Below, piece by piece: positions 56,943-64,000 of a stretch of 64,000 bases of DNA. The first letter of the stretch is position 1. Each line of letters starts with the position of its first letter. A model generated the notes under the pieces. It saw only the letters and a list, made by a program, of their open reading frames with translations, had not been told where the DNA came from and made no database searches. Origin of the DNA: Bacteroidales bacterium UBA5326 (lineage in GTDB: Bacteria > Bacteroidota > Bacteroidia > Bacteroidales > UBA932); contig DHQY01000014.1 of assembly GCA_002408205.1 (NCBI GenBank), positions 36,573-100,572 on the forward strand, read 5' to 3'. Position numbers and translations under genes: made by a program.

Positions 56943-59321
56943 CTACTTTTTTATAAAAGAATAAGGAAGTTGGGCCTTTCTGAAGGTACGATTTTTCACC
57001 GGTCTGTCGGTCATAACAAAAGTAAGTTCTCCGCCGTCCATAATCTGCCGGTGCGTGATAAAAGCTTTGTTCAACAAGGCTCCGTTCAAACGCACCTCTT
57101 TTACATAAATATGGGTGTCTGTCAGCTGCGGGGCATTTACAGTAAAGGTTTTGCCGTTCTCAAGCCGGATAGATATCTTCTTAAAACAGGGCGTTCCCAG
57201 TACATACTCGTCGGTACCGGGACAGACGGGATAAAACCCCAGGGCGGTAAAGATATACCAGGCAGACATCTGTCCGCAGTCATCATTTCCGCACAAGCCG
57301 TCAGGCGCGTTACGGTACATAATGTCCATGATTGCCTTCAGCTGTCGCTGCCCTTTCCAGGGGCTGGTCCATGCATACAAATAAGGCACATGGTGTGAGG
57401 GCTCATTCCCGTGAACATAATTTCCGATTATTCCGTCGCGGGTGATGTCTTCTGTCTGCTCAAAATAGGAGTCGGGAAGGTTCATGGTAAAGAGTGAGTC
57501 GAGCCGCTGTTCAAAACGCCTGTCACCACCCATTTTTCTAATTAAATCTTCCACATTGTGAGGAACATAAAAAGAATAATTCCAGCTATTTCCTTCAATA
57601 AAGCCCTGCCCGTGCGTATCCATTGCATCGAAAGGCGTCATCCATTCCAGGTTCTCCTTGCGGGGTCTTACAAATCCGGTTTCCGGATGGAAAAGCCACT
57701 GGTACGAAACGGCCCGTTCCCTGAATTCCTGAAGTTTGGGAACATCAGCCGCACGGTCGGCCAACGTAAAGACACACCAGTCATCGTAGGCATATTCAAG
57801 CGTAACCGAAGCGGAAGAAGCGGAGGATCCGGCCGGTACAAAGCCGTATTTCCTATAACCGGTCATTCCTTCATAATAAGGATTCGAGGCCGTATGAGCC
57901 ATGGCGTCCAATAACCTGGGCAGCAGCGATTGGGGCAGGAGCCCCTTAACATAGGCATCTGCCAGTATCGAAACGGAATGGTAACCGGTCATGCACCAAT
58001 TTTCATTTCCCTGCAAAGACCAAACAGGCAACATTTTATGAACGCTCTGATCGTAATGTTCCAGCATAGACGCTACAAACTGGCGGCTTCGTTCCGGTTT
58101 AATAAGGTTCATGAGCGGATGCAGCGCTCTGAAAGTGTCCCATACGGAAAAAACCGTATAATTCACATGGTCTTCCGAATAATGAATATTGTGGTCTATG
58201 CCCCGGTAACGCCCGTCTACATCTTGATAAACAGACGGATTAATCATTGTGTGATATAAAGCAGTATAAAAACTGGTCCGTCTGTCTTCAAGTATTTTGT
58301 TACCGGATGCCGATTCTATGGTCACCACGGAAAGTTCTTTGTTCCACTTCTCACGGGCCTGCCATAATACGGCCTCAAAACTCTTGCCTTCCATTTCGGT
58401 CCGGAGATTATTCAAGGCCCCGAGAGCATCAACAGCAGACAAAGCCACCTGAACTTCGAGCACTCCGTCGTCTGCGTAGGAACGGTCTCTCTTTACCAGG
58501 TCAAACTCAAAGTAGGCGGTCAGTCCCTGTCCTCCCATTTCGGGAAAATTTTCTTCCTGATTAAACTTCCTCCAGAATCCGTTATATGTTTTCTCATTAT
58601 TAATGCGACATCCGTAGTTTTTTACCGGACGTGAAAACCGGATGGCAAAATAAGTGTAATTGGTACGCGCCCATCCCTGGGTGATCCTGTATCCTGTTAG
58701 TGTGTATTCATCTTCCACCCGAATCTGCGACCACAACACTTTTCCCCGATAGTTGTAAATCCCGTGGTTCAGGTCCACTATAACCCGGCCCCGGGCAGGT
58801 ACTCCTCCTTCCGGGGCAGTATAGGTATATCGGTGCATACCACCCCTTTCGGTGGCCGTCAGCTGAACATCCACGTTGTAATCATCCAGAAAAACCCTGT
58901 AATATCCCGGAGAAGCTTCTTCTGTCTGATGAGAGAACCGGGACCGGTATCCGCTGTCCGGATTGTCTGCCGTACCGGGGCTCAGTTTCAATTCTCCCGT
59001 AACGGGCATAAGCAGAATATCTCCCAGATCTGAATGTCCCGTGCCGTTAAGATGTGTATGGCTAAAACCGACGATTGTTTTGTCATCGTATTGATAGCCG
59101 GAACAGTAATCATAAACGCGGGATTGGTATTTTCCGTCTATATTATGCGGAACGGTATCGGTATCGGGGCTCAGCTGAACGGCGCCAAAGGGCACGCAGG
59201 CTCCCGGAAAAGTATGCCCCATGCGTTGCGTTCCAATAAATGGATTTACATATCCGGCGGGGTCCTGGGCTGTCATTAGTATTGGTACAAAAAAGAATAA
59301 TGAAATAAATAATCTGCGCAT
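56943..59321 (-). CDS. Secreted GH92 alpha-mannosidase
   Basis: The 792-residue protein has a signal peptide (RLFISLFFFVPILMTAQ) and begins VNPFIGTQRMGHTFPGACVPFGAVQLSPDT, the GH92 N-terminal signature. The C-terminal catalytic domain shows GNEPSHHVPYLYAWT and CGNDDCGQMSAWYIFTALGF, regions holding the calcium-binding and catalytic residues in Bacteroides enzymes. GH92 enzymes are calcium-dependent exo-alpha-mannosidases acting on alpha-1,2, alpha-1,3 and other linkages in N-glycans or fungal mannan. It follows the DUF362 gene by 6 bases. The exact linkage is not predictable here. Confidence 0.94.
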   Translation of the reverse strand: MRRLFISLFFFVPILMTAQDPAGYVNPFIGTQRMGHTFPGACVPFGAVQLSPDTDTVPHNIDGKYQSRVYDYCSGYQYDDKTIVGFSHTHLNGTGHSDLGDILLMPVTGELKLSPGTADNPDSGYRSRFSHQTEEASPGYYRVFLDDYNVDVQLTATERGGMHRYTYTAPEGGVPARGRVIVDLNHGIYNYRGKVLWSQIRVEDEYTLTGYRITQGWARTNYTYFAIRFSRPVKNYGCRINNEKTYNGFWRKFNQEENFPEMGGQGLTAYFEFDLVKRDRSYADDGVLEVQVALSAVDALGALNNLRTEMEGKSFEAVLWQAREKWNKELSVVTIESASGNKILEDRRTSFYTALYHTMINPSVYQDVDGRYRGIDHNIHYSEDHVNYTVFSVWDTFRALHPLMNLIKPERSRQFVASMLEHYDQSVHKMLPVWSLQGNENWCMTGYHSVSILADAYVKGLLPQSLLPRLLDAMAHTASNPYYEGMTGYRKYGFVPAGSSASSASVTLEYAYDDWCVFTLADRAADVPKLQEFRERAVSYQWLFHPETGFVRPRKENLEWMTPFDAMDTHGQGFIEGNSWNYSFYVPHNVEDLIRKMGGDRRFEQRLDSLFTMNLPDSYFEQTEDITRDGIIGNYVHGNEPSHHVPYLYAWTSPWKGQRQLKAIMDIMYRNAPDGLCGNDDCGQMSAWYIFTALGFYPVCPGTDEYVLGTPCFKKISIRLENGKTFTVNAPQLTDTHIYVKEVRLNGALLNKAFITHRQIMDGGELTFVMTDRPVKNRTFRKAQLPYSFIKK

Positions 59322-59327
59322 ATCGGG

Positions 59328-60443
59328 TTAGACTTCAATAAGGGTATACGTACGGGAGCCCACCCCTATTTTTTGGGCATGTTCCAGTCCAAACAGTCCG
59401 TCGGTACGAGGATGGACCAGGGAAAACTTATCCTCACCGACCCGGGATTGCGTGCCGTCGGGATTGGCTACGCTTCCGGCCATTGCAGGAGCTGCCTTTA
59501 CAAGATCAAAGCAGGCCTGGTCCAGGGCCACGGGATCGTAAGAAGCCAGCATGCCCAAGTCCGGAACAACAGGTATATCGTTCATACCCCAGCAATCACA
59601 ATGAGGCGATACCGCAGTGATAAAACTGATGTGAAAATGGGGTTTTCCCCTGAGCACGGCCAGCGCGTATTCAGAAATTTTTGCCACAAGCTCCCGGACC
59701 GTCGAGGGGGCGCCTGAAGTAGCCGCATCGTACTGGCAAACGGCAATACACTGGCCACAACCCACGCAGAGAGCGTAATCTATCACCGCCACATGGTCTT
59801 CAGCCACCTTTACGGCTCCGTGCCGGCAATTACGCTCGCACTGACGGCAACCCGTGCAGTTTTCTCTGGTAATAACCGGTTGTGAATCGGAATGCAGATG
59901 TAACTTGCCACCCACACTGGCCGATCCCATACCGATATTCTTCAGGGCACCTCCGAACTCAGTCATCTCGTGTCCCTTAAAATGCGACATGGTTACGATA
60001 ACATCGGCCCGGGCAATGGCAGAACCAATGCGGACCTCCTTGCAATATTCACCCTCGGGAAAGGGAATAATGACCTCGTCGGTACCTTTGAGACCATCGG
60101 CAATAATAACCGGAGCCCCGGGAACACTTACAGGGTTGAACCCGTTCAGGAAAGCCGTTTTAAGATGATCTACAGCGTTGGAACGTGAACCGCTGTACAG
60201 TGTATTGGAGTCGGTAAGAAATGGTTTCGCACCCATGTGCCCGAGCATTTCAACCAGTCTGGCGGCATAATTATGACGCAGGAAAGCCATATTTCCCAAT
60301 TCACCAAAATGTATTTTAACAGCTATAAAAAGATCTTTACAGGGCAATTTCTCAATACCCGCCGCCCTGACAAGCAACTCCATTTTTTTGGGGAGGCTTC
60401 TGCCGGGACGTGACCTGAGGTTGGTGTAATATACTTCACTCAT
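59328..60443 (-). CDS. DUF362 protein with two 4Fe-4S ferredoxin motifs
   Basis: The 371-residue protein has the DUF362 domain (VKIHFGELGN, SHFKGHEMTEFGGALKNIGMGSASV). Two 4Fe-4S motifs lie about 195-235: CTGCRQCERNC and CVGCGQCIAVC. The family is widespread and uncharacterised; it is presumed to take part in electron transfer or metal handling in the cytoplasm, and no signal peptide is present. The next gene, 6 bases away, encodes a secreted mannosidase, an odd pairing for an Fe-S protein. Confidence 0.83.
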   Translation of the reverse strand: MSEVYYTNLRSRPGRSLPKKMELLVRAAGIEKLPCKDLFIAVKIHFGELGNMAFLRHNYAARLVEMLGHMGAKPFLTDSNTLYSGSRSNAVDHLKTAFLNGFNPVSVPGAPVIIADGLKGTDEVIIPFPEGEYCKEVRIGSAIARADVIVTMSHFKGHEMTEFGGALKNIGMGSASVGGKLHLHSDSQPVITRENCTGCRQCERNCRHGAVKVAEDHVAVIDYALCVGCGQCIAVCQYDAATSGAPSTVRELVAKISEYALAVLRGKPHFHISFITAVSPHCDCWGMNDIPVVPDLGMLASYDPVALDQACFDLVKAAPAMAGSVANPDGTQSRVGEDKFSLVHPRTDGLFGLEHAQKIGVGSRTYTLIEV

Positions 60444-60517
60444 TGCTGCTTGTTTTAAGCGTCTAAGATAGGAACATTTTATGTATCTTTATCGTAGAAT
60501 TATCAACACATCCTACC

Positions 60518-60739
60518 ATGAAAACAGTAGCTGAGCGCAATACACTTTTCGAAGCGGATATCGTTAAAGGCAATCTGGAAAATGCCGGGTTCCACCCCGT
60601 GGTTTTTGACAACAGTATGAACTCATTTTATCCCTTTACTTCCATCCAGGGTCCGTCTTTGGTAGACATCCGCGTTCCGGACGAAGAATACGAAGCCGCC
60701 AGGGAATGGCTCGACAAAGACCTTTCCTCTACCTTATGA
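60518..60739 (+). CDS. DUF2007 small protein
   Basis: The 73-residue protein starts MKTVAERNTLFEADIVKGNLE and has a C-terminal VDIRVPDEEYEAAREWL, matching the DUF2007 family (putative signal-transducing fold with a PII-like beta-alpha-beta design). Family members switch between two states, but no ligand is firmly known. Its stop overlaps the start of the GH125 gene by four bases. It is divergent from the DUF362 gene; a weak -7 box TATCTTTA is at about 60484-60491. Confidence 0.82.
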   Translation: MKTVAERNTLFEADIVKGNLENAGFHPVVFDNSMNSFYPFTSIQGPSLVDIRVPDEEYEAAREWLDKDLSSTL

Positions 60740-62196
60740 AAGAGTCGCGCCGCCAGTTCATCAGAAAAAGTGCTTTGATAGGAGCCGGAGCTGTCCTGGC
60801 ACCACATCTGCTCCGTTCCGCCGCAGACGTCGCACGCGGAGAAACCACCCCGGAGCTTCCCACAACCATACCCCCGGTAAACGGATTTCAAAGCCGCCGG
60901 CCTGCCCCTGCTGACCGCAGGTTCGTATCTGCATCTGTAGAACGGTTTATTGAAGATACCGTTCGCAGGATAAAAGATCCCAAACTGGCCTGGCAGTTCC
61001 GGAACTGCTTTCCCTGTACGCTCGACACCACAGTGTTTCACACCATTAAAAACGGTATTCCGGACACTTATGTGATCACAGGCGACATTGACGCCATGTG
61101 GCTGAGGGATTCTTCGGCCCAGGTTTTCCCCTACCTGCGGCTGGCCGTGGGGGACGAACCGCTACAGCAAATGCTCCGGGGCCTTATTGCCCGTCAAAGC
61201 CGCTGCATTATCAAAGACCCTTACGCGAATGCATTTAATAAAGAAGATAACGGACGCGGACATCAGGACGACATGACCCAAATGGGCCCGGGTATCTGGG
61301 AGCGGAAATGGGAAATAGATTCGCTATGCTACCCGGTCCGTCTGGCCTATCATTACTGGAAAACAACCGGAGATTCCGGGATCTTTACCCCTGAATGGGA
61401 CCGTGCAATGCGAACGGTTTACCGGACGTTCCGGGAACAACAGCGTCCGGGCGGGAACCGCAACTCGGCTTACCGGTTCCAGCGTATTTCGCCCGTTGCC
61501 TGCGAGACACTTATGCTGGGGGGATACGGTAATCCCATAAAACCGTGTGGACTTATTTGCTCGTCGTTCAGACCTTCGGACGATGCCACCATCCTGCCGT
61601 TTCTCATTCCTTCCAATATGTTTGCCGTAGTAAGTCTCCGACAGATGGCTGAAATCTACGACCGCTGCTTTAACGGCGGCCGGGGATTCAGTGATATGTG
61701 CCGCACACTGGCTGCAGAAGTGGATGAAGCCATTGAAAAACACGGTGTGGTTAATCATCCCGTGGCCGGCCCGGTTTATGCTTACGAGACAGACGGCTAC
61801 GGCAATCACTATTGCATGGACGACGCCAACGTACCCAGCCTGCTGAGCATTCCCTACCTGGGCTATTGTACACCGGACGACCCGCTGTATCTGAATACCC
61901 GCCGTTTCATATGGAGTCATAAAAACCCGTATTATTTTGAAGGAAAGGTTATTACGGGCATAGGCGGTCCGCATCAGGGCCAGGACAACGTCTGGCCCAT
62001 GAGCCTGATTATGTACGCACTGACCTCGGGCGACAACAAAGAGATTGACCGTTGCATTGGTATGGTATCGGAGACCGATGCCGGAACAGGCTTTGTACAC
62101 GAAACCGTGCATAAAGACGATGACACACGTTATACACGCGACTGGTTTGCCTGGGCCAATACGTTATTTGGAGAGCTTATTGCCCGGCACGTTTAG
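60736..62196 (+). CDS. GH125 exo-alpha-1,6-mannosidase, Tat-exported
   Basis: The 486-residue protein begins with a twin-arginine signal, SRRQFIRKSALIGAG, so it is folded before export. The GH125 domain shows DIDAMWLRDSSAQVFPYL, GRGHQDDMTQMG, CMDDANVPSLLSIPYLGY and SETDAGTGFVHE near the C-terminus. GH125 enzymes are metal-independent inverting exo-alpha-1,6-mannosidases. ATG 60736 overlaps the DUF2007 stop. It is divergent from GH92 and faces GH2 with a 3-base gap. Together with GH92 it should strip alpha-mannose from N-glycans or mannan. Confidence 0.93.
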   Translation: MKESRRQFIRKSALIGAGAVLAPHLLRSAADVARGETTPELPTTIPPVNGFQSRRPAPADRRFVSASVERFIEDTVRRIKDPKLAWQFRNCFPCTLDTTVFHTIKNGIPDTYVITGDIDAMWLRDSSAQVFPYLRLAVGDEPLQQMLRGLIARQSRCIIKDPYANAFNKEDNGRGHQDDMTQMGPGIWERKWEIDSLCYPVRLAYHYWKTTGDSGIFTPEWDRAMRTVYRTFREQQRPGGNRNSAYRFQRISPVACETLMLGGYGNPIKPCGLICSSFRPSDDATILPFLIPSNMFAVVSLRQMAEIYDRCFNGGRGFSDMCRTLAAEVDEAIEKHGVVNHPVAGPVYAYETDGYGNHYCMDDANVPSLLSIPYLGYCTPDDPLYLNTRRFIWSHKNPYYFEGKVITGIGGPHQGQDNVWPMSLIMYALTSGDNKEIDRCIGMVSETDAGTGFVHETVHKDDDTRYTRDWFAWANTLFGELIARHV

Positions 62197-62199
62197 CAG

Positions 62200-63999
62200 T
62201 TATTCTGCCGCAGCCTCTGCTTTCTGCCTGTAAAAGGCCTGTAACACATAAAATGCCTGCTTTTTCACGCCTCTCTCCGAAACCAGTCCTTTGCGGTTGA
62301 AAAAATTCTGAATGCCGTCCAGCTGGCGGCGGGGTGAACGGAAGTCCATGAGGATCCAGGGAGAAGTGCCGGCAAATCCTTCCGTACGGTCAAACATTTC
62401 CAGCGTATTTCGGTAGATCGCGGCCTGGTATTCCTCGGTCCAGCGCTGTTGGGGGTCACCGTGCAGGCCTTGCAGGGCCCCACCCCCGAACTCACTCACA
62501 AAGAAAGGCTTATCATAAGGAATATCCCATTGGCGCGTTTTGCAGTCCTGCGGCGTTCCACCGTACCATCCCAGGTAATGATTGAAACTGATAATATCTA
62601 CGTAACGGCTCATATTGTCTTCGACCCTGGACACATTGTCTTTTGTTCCGGATACTTCCATAGCCATGCTCACCAGGCGGACAGGATCTTTTTTCCTGGC
62701 CTGTTCGGCCAGTTTGCCCAGAAATTCATCGCGTGCGGCGCTATGGGGCGTTTCGTTGGCCACAGACCAGATGACCACGGCACAGCGGTTTTTGTCCCGG
62801 TCCATCATATCCCGCAACTGGGCGGATGCATTGGCAAACGATTCCGGATTTTCAAACTGTACGGTCCAATAAACGGGAATTTCCGACCATACCATCAGGC
62901 CCATTTCTTCGGCGGCGCGCACCATGTGTTCATTATGAGGATAATGAGCAAGGCGCACAAAATTGCATCCCAGTTCTTTGGCCCAGCCGAGCAGCACTTT
63001 GGACTCCTCACGGCCAAATACTCTTCCCTGCCGGAACGGGGCTTCTTCGTGGATGCTTATTCCCCGAAGGAAAGTCTCCCTGCCGTTTAAAAATATTTTC
63101 CTGCCTTTTGTTTCTATCTGCCTAAAGCCAATCCGGTCGCAAAGCGTTTCCCCTGTAGTGGATACTGTAACTTCGTATTGATAAGGATCTTCCGGCGTCC
63201 ATAGCCGGGGTTTTGCTTTCAGACGAAACCCGGCATTGCCCCGTTTGTCGGTTACCAGGTCTTCCGCAATTTTCAATTCCGGAATTTCAATGCGCACGAT
63301 CACTCCTTCCGCAGGAACATTCAGATGTACATACCCTTCCACGGCATCGTACGATCCTTTGGGCAACTGCACCAGGTAATCGTCAATAAAGACTTCGGGC
63401 ATCCGGACCAGCATCACATCGCGTGTGATGCCGCCGTAATTCCACCAGTCGAAATTCAAGGTGGGAATCCCCTCGGGCTTACGCTCGTTATTGACCCTGA
63501 CAATCACAAAATTATTCCCGTCCCTGAGCAGGGAGGTTACATCAAATGAGAACGGGGTGAAACCGCCCTCGTGGGACCCGGCCTGCTGACCGTTCACGTA
63601 TACATTACATACGTAATTAACCGCTCCAAAGTACAGATGCACCCTTGTACCCGGCTTGCTTTCATAAGTAAAATCTTTTTTGAACCAAACGGTCCCCTCA
63701 TAGAAAAACAATCTTTCGTCCTGTGTATTCCAATCGCCGGGAATGCTCATGGTGGCCGCCCTGTCAAAATCGTATTCCACCAGATCTCCCTTATTCACCG
63801 CTTTGGCGTTCCGGAAAAACCCGTTTTTCATAGGCTGAAGACGGTAGTCGTAATAACCGTTATCCAGCGGATCAACAATATAGTTCCATAGGCCGTCAAG
63901 GGTCATTGTTTCCCTGGCATATACATTCTGAAGGATTGGCTGCGCCCGGAGCGATAAGCCCAGGATGAGTCCCGCGAAGAATACAACGTATTTTTTCAT
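62200..63999 (-). CDS. Secreted GH2 beta-glycosidase (beta-glucuronidase-like)
   Basis: The 599-residue protein has a signal peptide (VVFFAGLILGLSLRAQ), an N-terminal sugar-binding domain (about 25-210, with FEYE-like LFFYEGTVWFKKDF and FGAVNYVCNVYVNG), an immunoglobulin-like domain, and a TIM barrel (from about 305). The acid/base Glu is in IWSVANETPHSA and the nucleophile Glu in FVSEFGGGALQGLHG. GLH after the nucleophile and the overall length resemble E. coli beta-glucuronidase, but the substrate sugar is uncertain among GH2. The ATG ends one base before the window edge, so the gene is complete. It faces GH125. Confidence 0.92.
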   Translation of the reverse strand: MKKYVVFFAGLILGLSLRAQPILQNVYARETMTLDGLWNYIVDPLDNGYYDYRLQPMKNGFFRNAKAVNKGDLVEYDFDRAATMSIPGDWNTQDERLFFYEGTVWFKKDFTYESKPGTRVHLYFGAVNYVCNVYVNGQQAGSHEGGFTPFSFDVTSLLRDGNNFVIVRVNNERKPEGIPTLNFDWWNYGGITRDVMLVRMPEVFIDDYLVQLPKGSYDAVEGYVHLNVPAEGVIVRIEIPELKIAEDLVTDKRGNAGFRLKAKPRLWTPEDPYQYEVTVSTTGETLCDRIGFRQIETKGRKIFLNGRETFLRGISIHEEAPFRQGRVFGREESKVLLGWAKELGCNFVRLAHYPHNEHMVRAAEEMGLMVWSEIPVYWTVQFENPESFANASAQLRDMMDRDKNRCAVVIWSVANETPHSAARDEFLGKLAEQARKKDPVRLVSMAMEVSGTKDNVSRVEDNMSRYVDIISFNHYLGWYGGTPQDCKTRQWDIPYDKPFFVSEFGGGALQGLHGDPQQRWTEEYQAAIYRNTLEMFDRTEGFAGTSPWILMDFRSPRRQLDGIQNFFNRKGLVSERGVKKQAFYVLQAFYRQKAEAAAE

Positions 64000-64000
64000 G

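Overview
The window reads as chromosomal DNA from a member of the Bacteroidetes, most likely order Bacteroidales. Promoters carry the Bacteroidetes -7 box TAnnTTTG, often with TTTG 19-20 bases upstream (for example at rpmH, rplU, the SMR exporter and tRNA-Leu). Shine-Dalgarno sequences are mostly absent. The gene content fits too: DpsL-type thioferritin, repeated FtsX-type permeases, a PASTA protein between rpmH and rluD, a 1238-residue PurL, and glycoside hydrolases of families 2, 18, 92 and 125. Coding density is very high, and there is no prophage, transposase, CRISPR array or rRNA operon.

Layout. 1-4.6 kb: end of tpiA, then prmA and mtgA; facing them an MscS-type channel, an unknown lipoprotein, a DpsL thioferritin and a uracil-DNA-glycosylase-fold protein. 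4.6-10 kb: P-type ATPase and MarR regulator, divergent from an MFS exporter across a palindromic operator, then an aldo/keto reductase. 10-14 kb: tRNA-Leu, an SMR (Gdx/SugE-like) exporter and a metal locus (CDF exporter, ZupT-like importer, YtfE-like hemerythrin, LuxR-type regulator with a degenerate receiver). Two ~106-base inverted-repeat elements lie here. 14-18.7 kb: ABC-F ATPase, HdeD-like protein, glycerate kinase and a radical SAM protein with an altered cysteine motif. 18.7-25.8 kb: three tandem FtsX-like permeases without an ATPase. 25.9-30.5 kb: M23/LysM peptidase, FecCD-type permease plus ATPase plus nitroreductase, and an aminotransferase. 30.6-38.6 kb: housekeeping genes (queD, polA, a glycosyltransferase, an ECF sigma factor, rsmG, rpmH, PASTA protein, rluD, ruvC). 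38.6-45.3 kb: serS, a Na/Pi symporter, a secreted ThuA-GH18 protein, a RidA/chorismatase-like protein, rpmA and rplU. 45.3-52 kb: four genes each overlapping the next by four bases (AAA ATPase, zinc-less Sir2, FAD/Fe-S dehydrogenase, phosphoesterase-PQQ lipoprotein). 52-56.9 kb: purL, rhamnulose-1-phosphate-aldolase-like protein and a small P-loop kinase. 56.9-64 kb: mannosidases GH92 and GH125 with a DUF362 ferredoxin-like protein and a DUF2007 protein, and a GH2 enzyme.

How parts fit together. The 10.9-14.0 kb locus looks like a metal and redox homeostasis unit: exporter, importer, a di-iron protein of the RIC/YtfE type and a regulator that probably does not use phosphorylation. A palindrome of NarL-type 7-2-7 geometry sits near position -45 of its first promoter and is the obvious candidate binding site. 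This is the best candidate for an undescribed regulatory system here, but it is an inference. GH92 and GH125 fit stepwise trimming of alpha-mannosides; GH2 and GH18 add beta-linked glycan breakdown.

All functional names come from motif recognition by eye. No database search or structure prediction was run. Residue positions are approximate unless a single residue is named.
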